Assembly: GCA_001804345.1 (NCBI GenBank)
Contig: MHFU01000085.1
Coordinates: forward strand, 1-5,996
Direction of reading: 5' to 3'
From: Omnitrophica bacterium RIFOXYB12_FULL_50_7
GTDB lineage: Bacteria; Omnitrophota; Omnitrophia; Omnitrophales; Aquincolibacteriaceae
DNA: 5,996 nt
The notes below the pieces were generated by a model. The model was not told the DNA's origin, ran no database searches, and saw only the letters and a program-made list of their open reading frames with translations. Every line of letters begins with the position of its first letter. The stretch's first letter is position 1. The position numbers were made by a program, and so were the translations under genes. Below are positions 5,859 to 5,996 of this stretch, in pieces.

Positions 5859-5926
5859 CAACGCTCAACGGTCAACGCTCAACGAAAGACCTCCCGGCCA
5901 AGACGTTGCGCGTTGTGCGTTGCGCG
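5859..5926. repeat. Inverted arrays of CAACG heptamers upstream of prfA
   Basis: The left arm (5859-5886) is four 7-base units: CAACGCT, CAACGGT, CAACGCT, CAACGAA. The right arm (5904-5926) is about three units of the complementary type: CGTTGCG, CGTTGTG, CGTTGCG, then CG. The CAACG cores of the two arms can pair while most intervening dinucleotides mismatch, giving a periodically interrupted stem around a loop of about 17 bases. It fills most of the 82-base spacer before prfA. Confidence 0.7.
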
Positions 5927-5929
5927 AAA

Positions 5930-5996
5930 TTATTTCCCTTCCGCCTGAACCTTGGCCTTCAGTGCCTGGAGTTTTTCTTTCCGGGCATCCTCGGAG
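5930..5996 (-). CDS. C-terminal tail of the gene upstream of prfA, possibly ribosomal protein L31
   Basis: Only 21 residues and a TAA stop (5930-5932) are inside the window: a lysine/alanine/glutamate-rich helical tail ending LKAKVQAEGK. No family motif is visible. In the conserved order rpmE-prfA-prmC-murA the gene at this position encodes L31, and some L31 proteins carry charged C-terminal extensions. The assignment rests on gene order alone. Confidence 0.45.
   Translation of the reverse strand, partial: SEDARKEKLQALKAKVQAEGK

Noticed and set aside
5848..5868. TTG start of prfA seven residues upstream
   Set aside because: The TTG lies within the heptamer repeat; ATG 5847 gives the usual RF1 N-terminus.

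Overview
This window carries a single-direction bacterial gene cluster; every supported gene lies on the minus strand, so transcription runs from the right edge to the left. The backbone is the housekeeping block prfA, prmC, murA (release factor 1, its methyltransferase, and the first committed enzyme of peptidoglycan synthesis). A short lysine-rich C-terminal tail precedes prfA at the right edge and may be the end of rpmE (ribosomal protein L31). The order rpmE-prfA-prmC-murA is known from several Gram-negative, largely anaerobic lineages (Geobacter-like bacteria) and, as far as I recall, from uncultivated Omnitrophota. A signal-peptide-bearing M48 metallopeptidase and a lipobox lipoprotein fit a diderm cell. 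The window does not settle the phylum; an Omnitrophota-like or deltaproteobacterium-like organism is my best guess, with low confidence.

Layout from right to left. 5930-5996: tail of the upstream gene. 5848-5929: a spacer with an inverted pair of heptamer repeats. 4777-5847: prfA. 4691-4776: a short spacer with a degenerate palindrome. 3611-4690: a protein joining a DUF1016/YhcG-type N-terminal domain to a staphylococcal-nuclease-type domain whose catalytic residues are all present. 3471-3610: a spacer with no convincing signal. 2115-3470: exported M48 metallopeptidase with a C-terminal beta-rich domain. 1580-2122: a lipoprotein overlapping the peptidase gene by 8 bases and carrying a copy of the same C-terminal domain. 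445-1485: prmC with two 77-base palindromic repeats inside its reading frame. 358-444: a spacer filled by a nested inverted repeat that also supplies the stop codon of prmC. 1-357: N-terminal third of murA, running off the left edge.

Two things stand out. First, prfA and prmC, whose products act together (PrmC methylates the GGQ glutamine of release factors), are separated by about 3.3 kb holding three accessory genes. Second, the locus is dense in small palindromic repeats of at least three sequence types, several lying in frame inside genes, where they add proline/glycine-rich segments at likely surface loops or linkers without breaking the reading frame. This resembles in principle the Rickettsia palindromic elements and the REP/RAYT-type repeats, but the families here are not identified with certainty.
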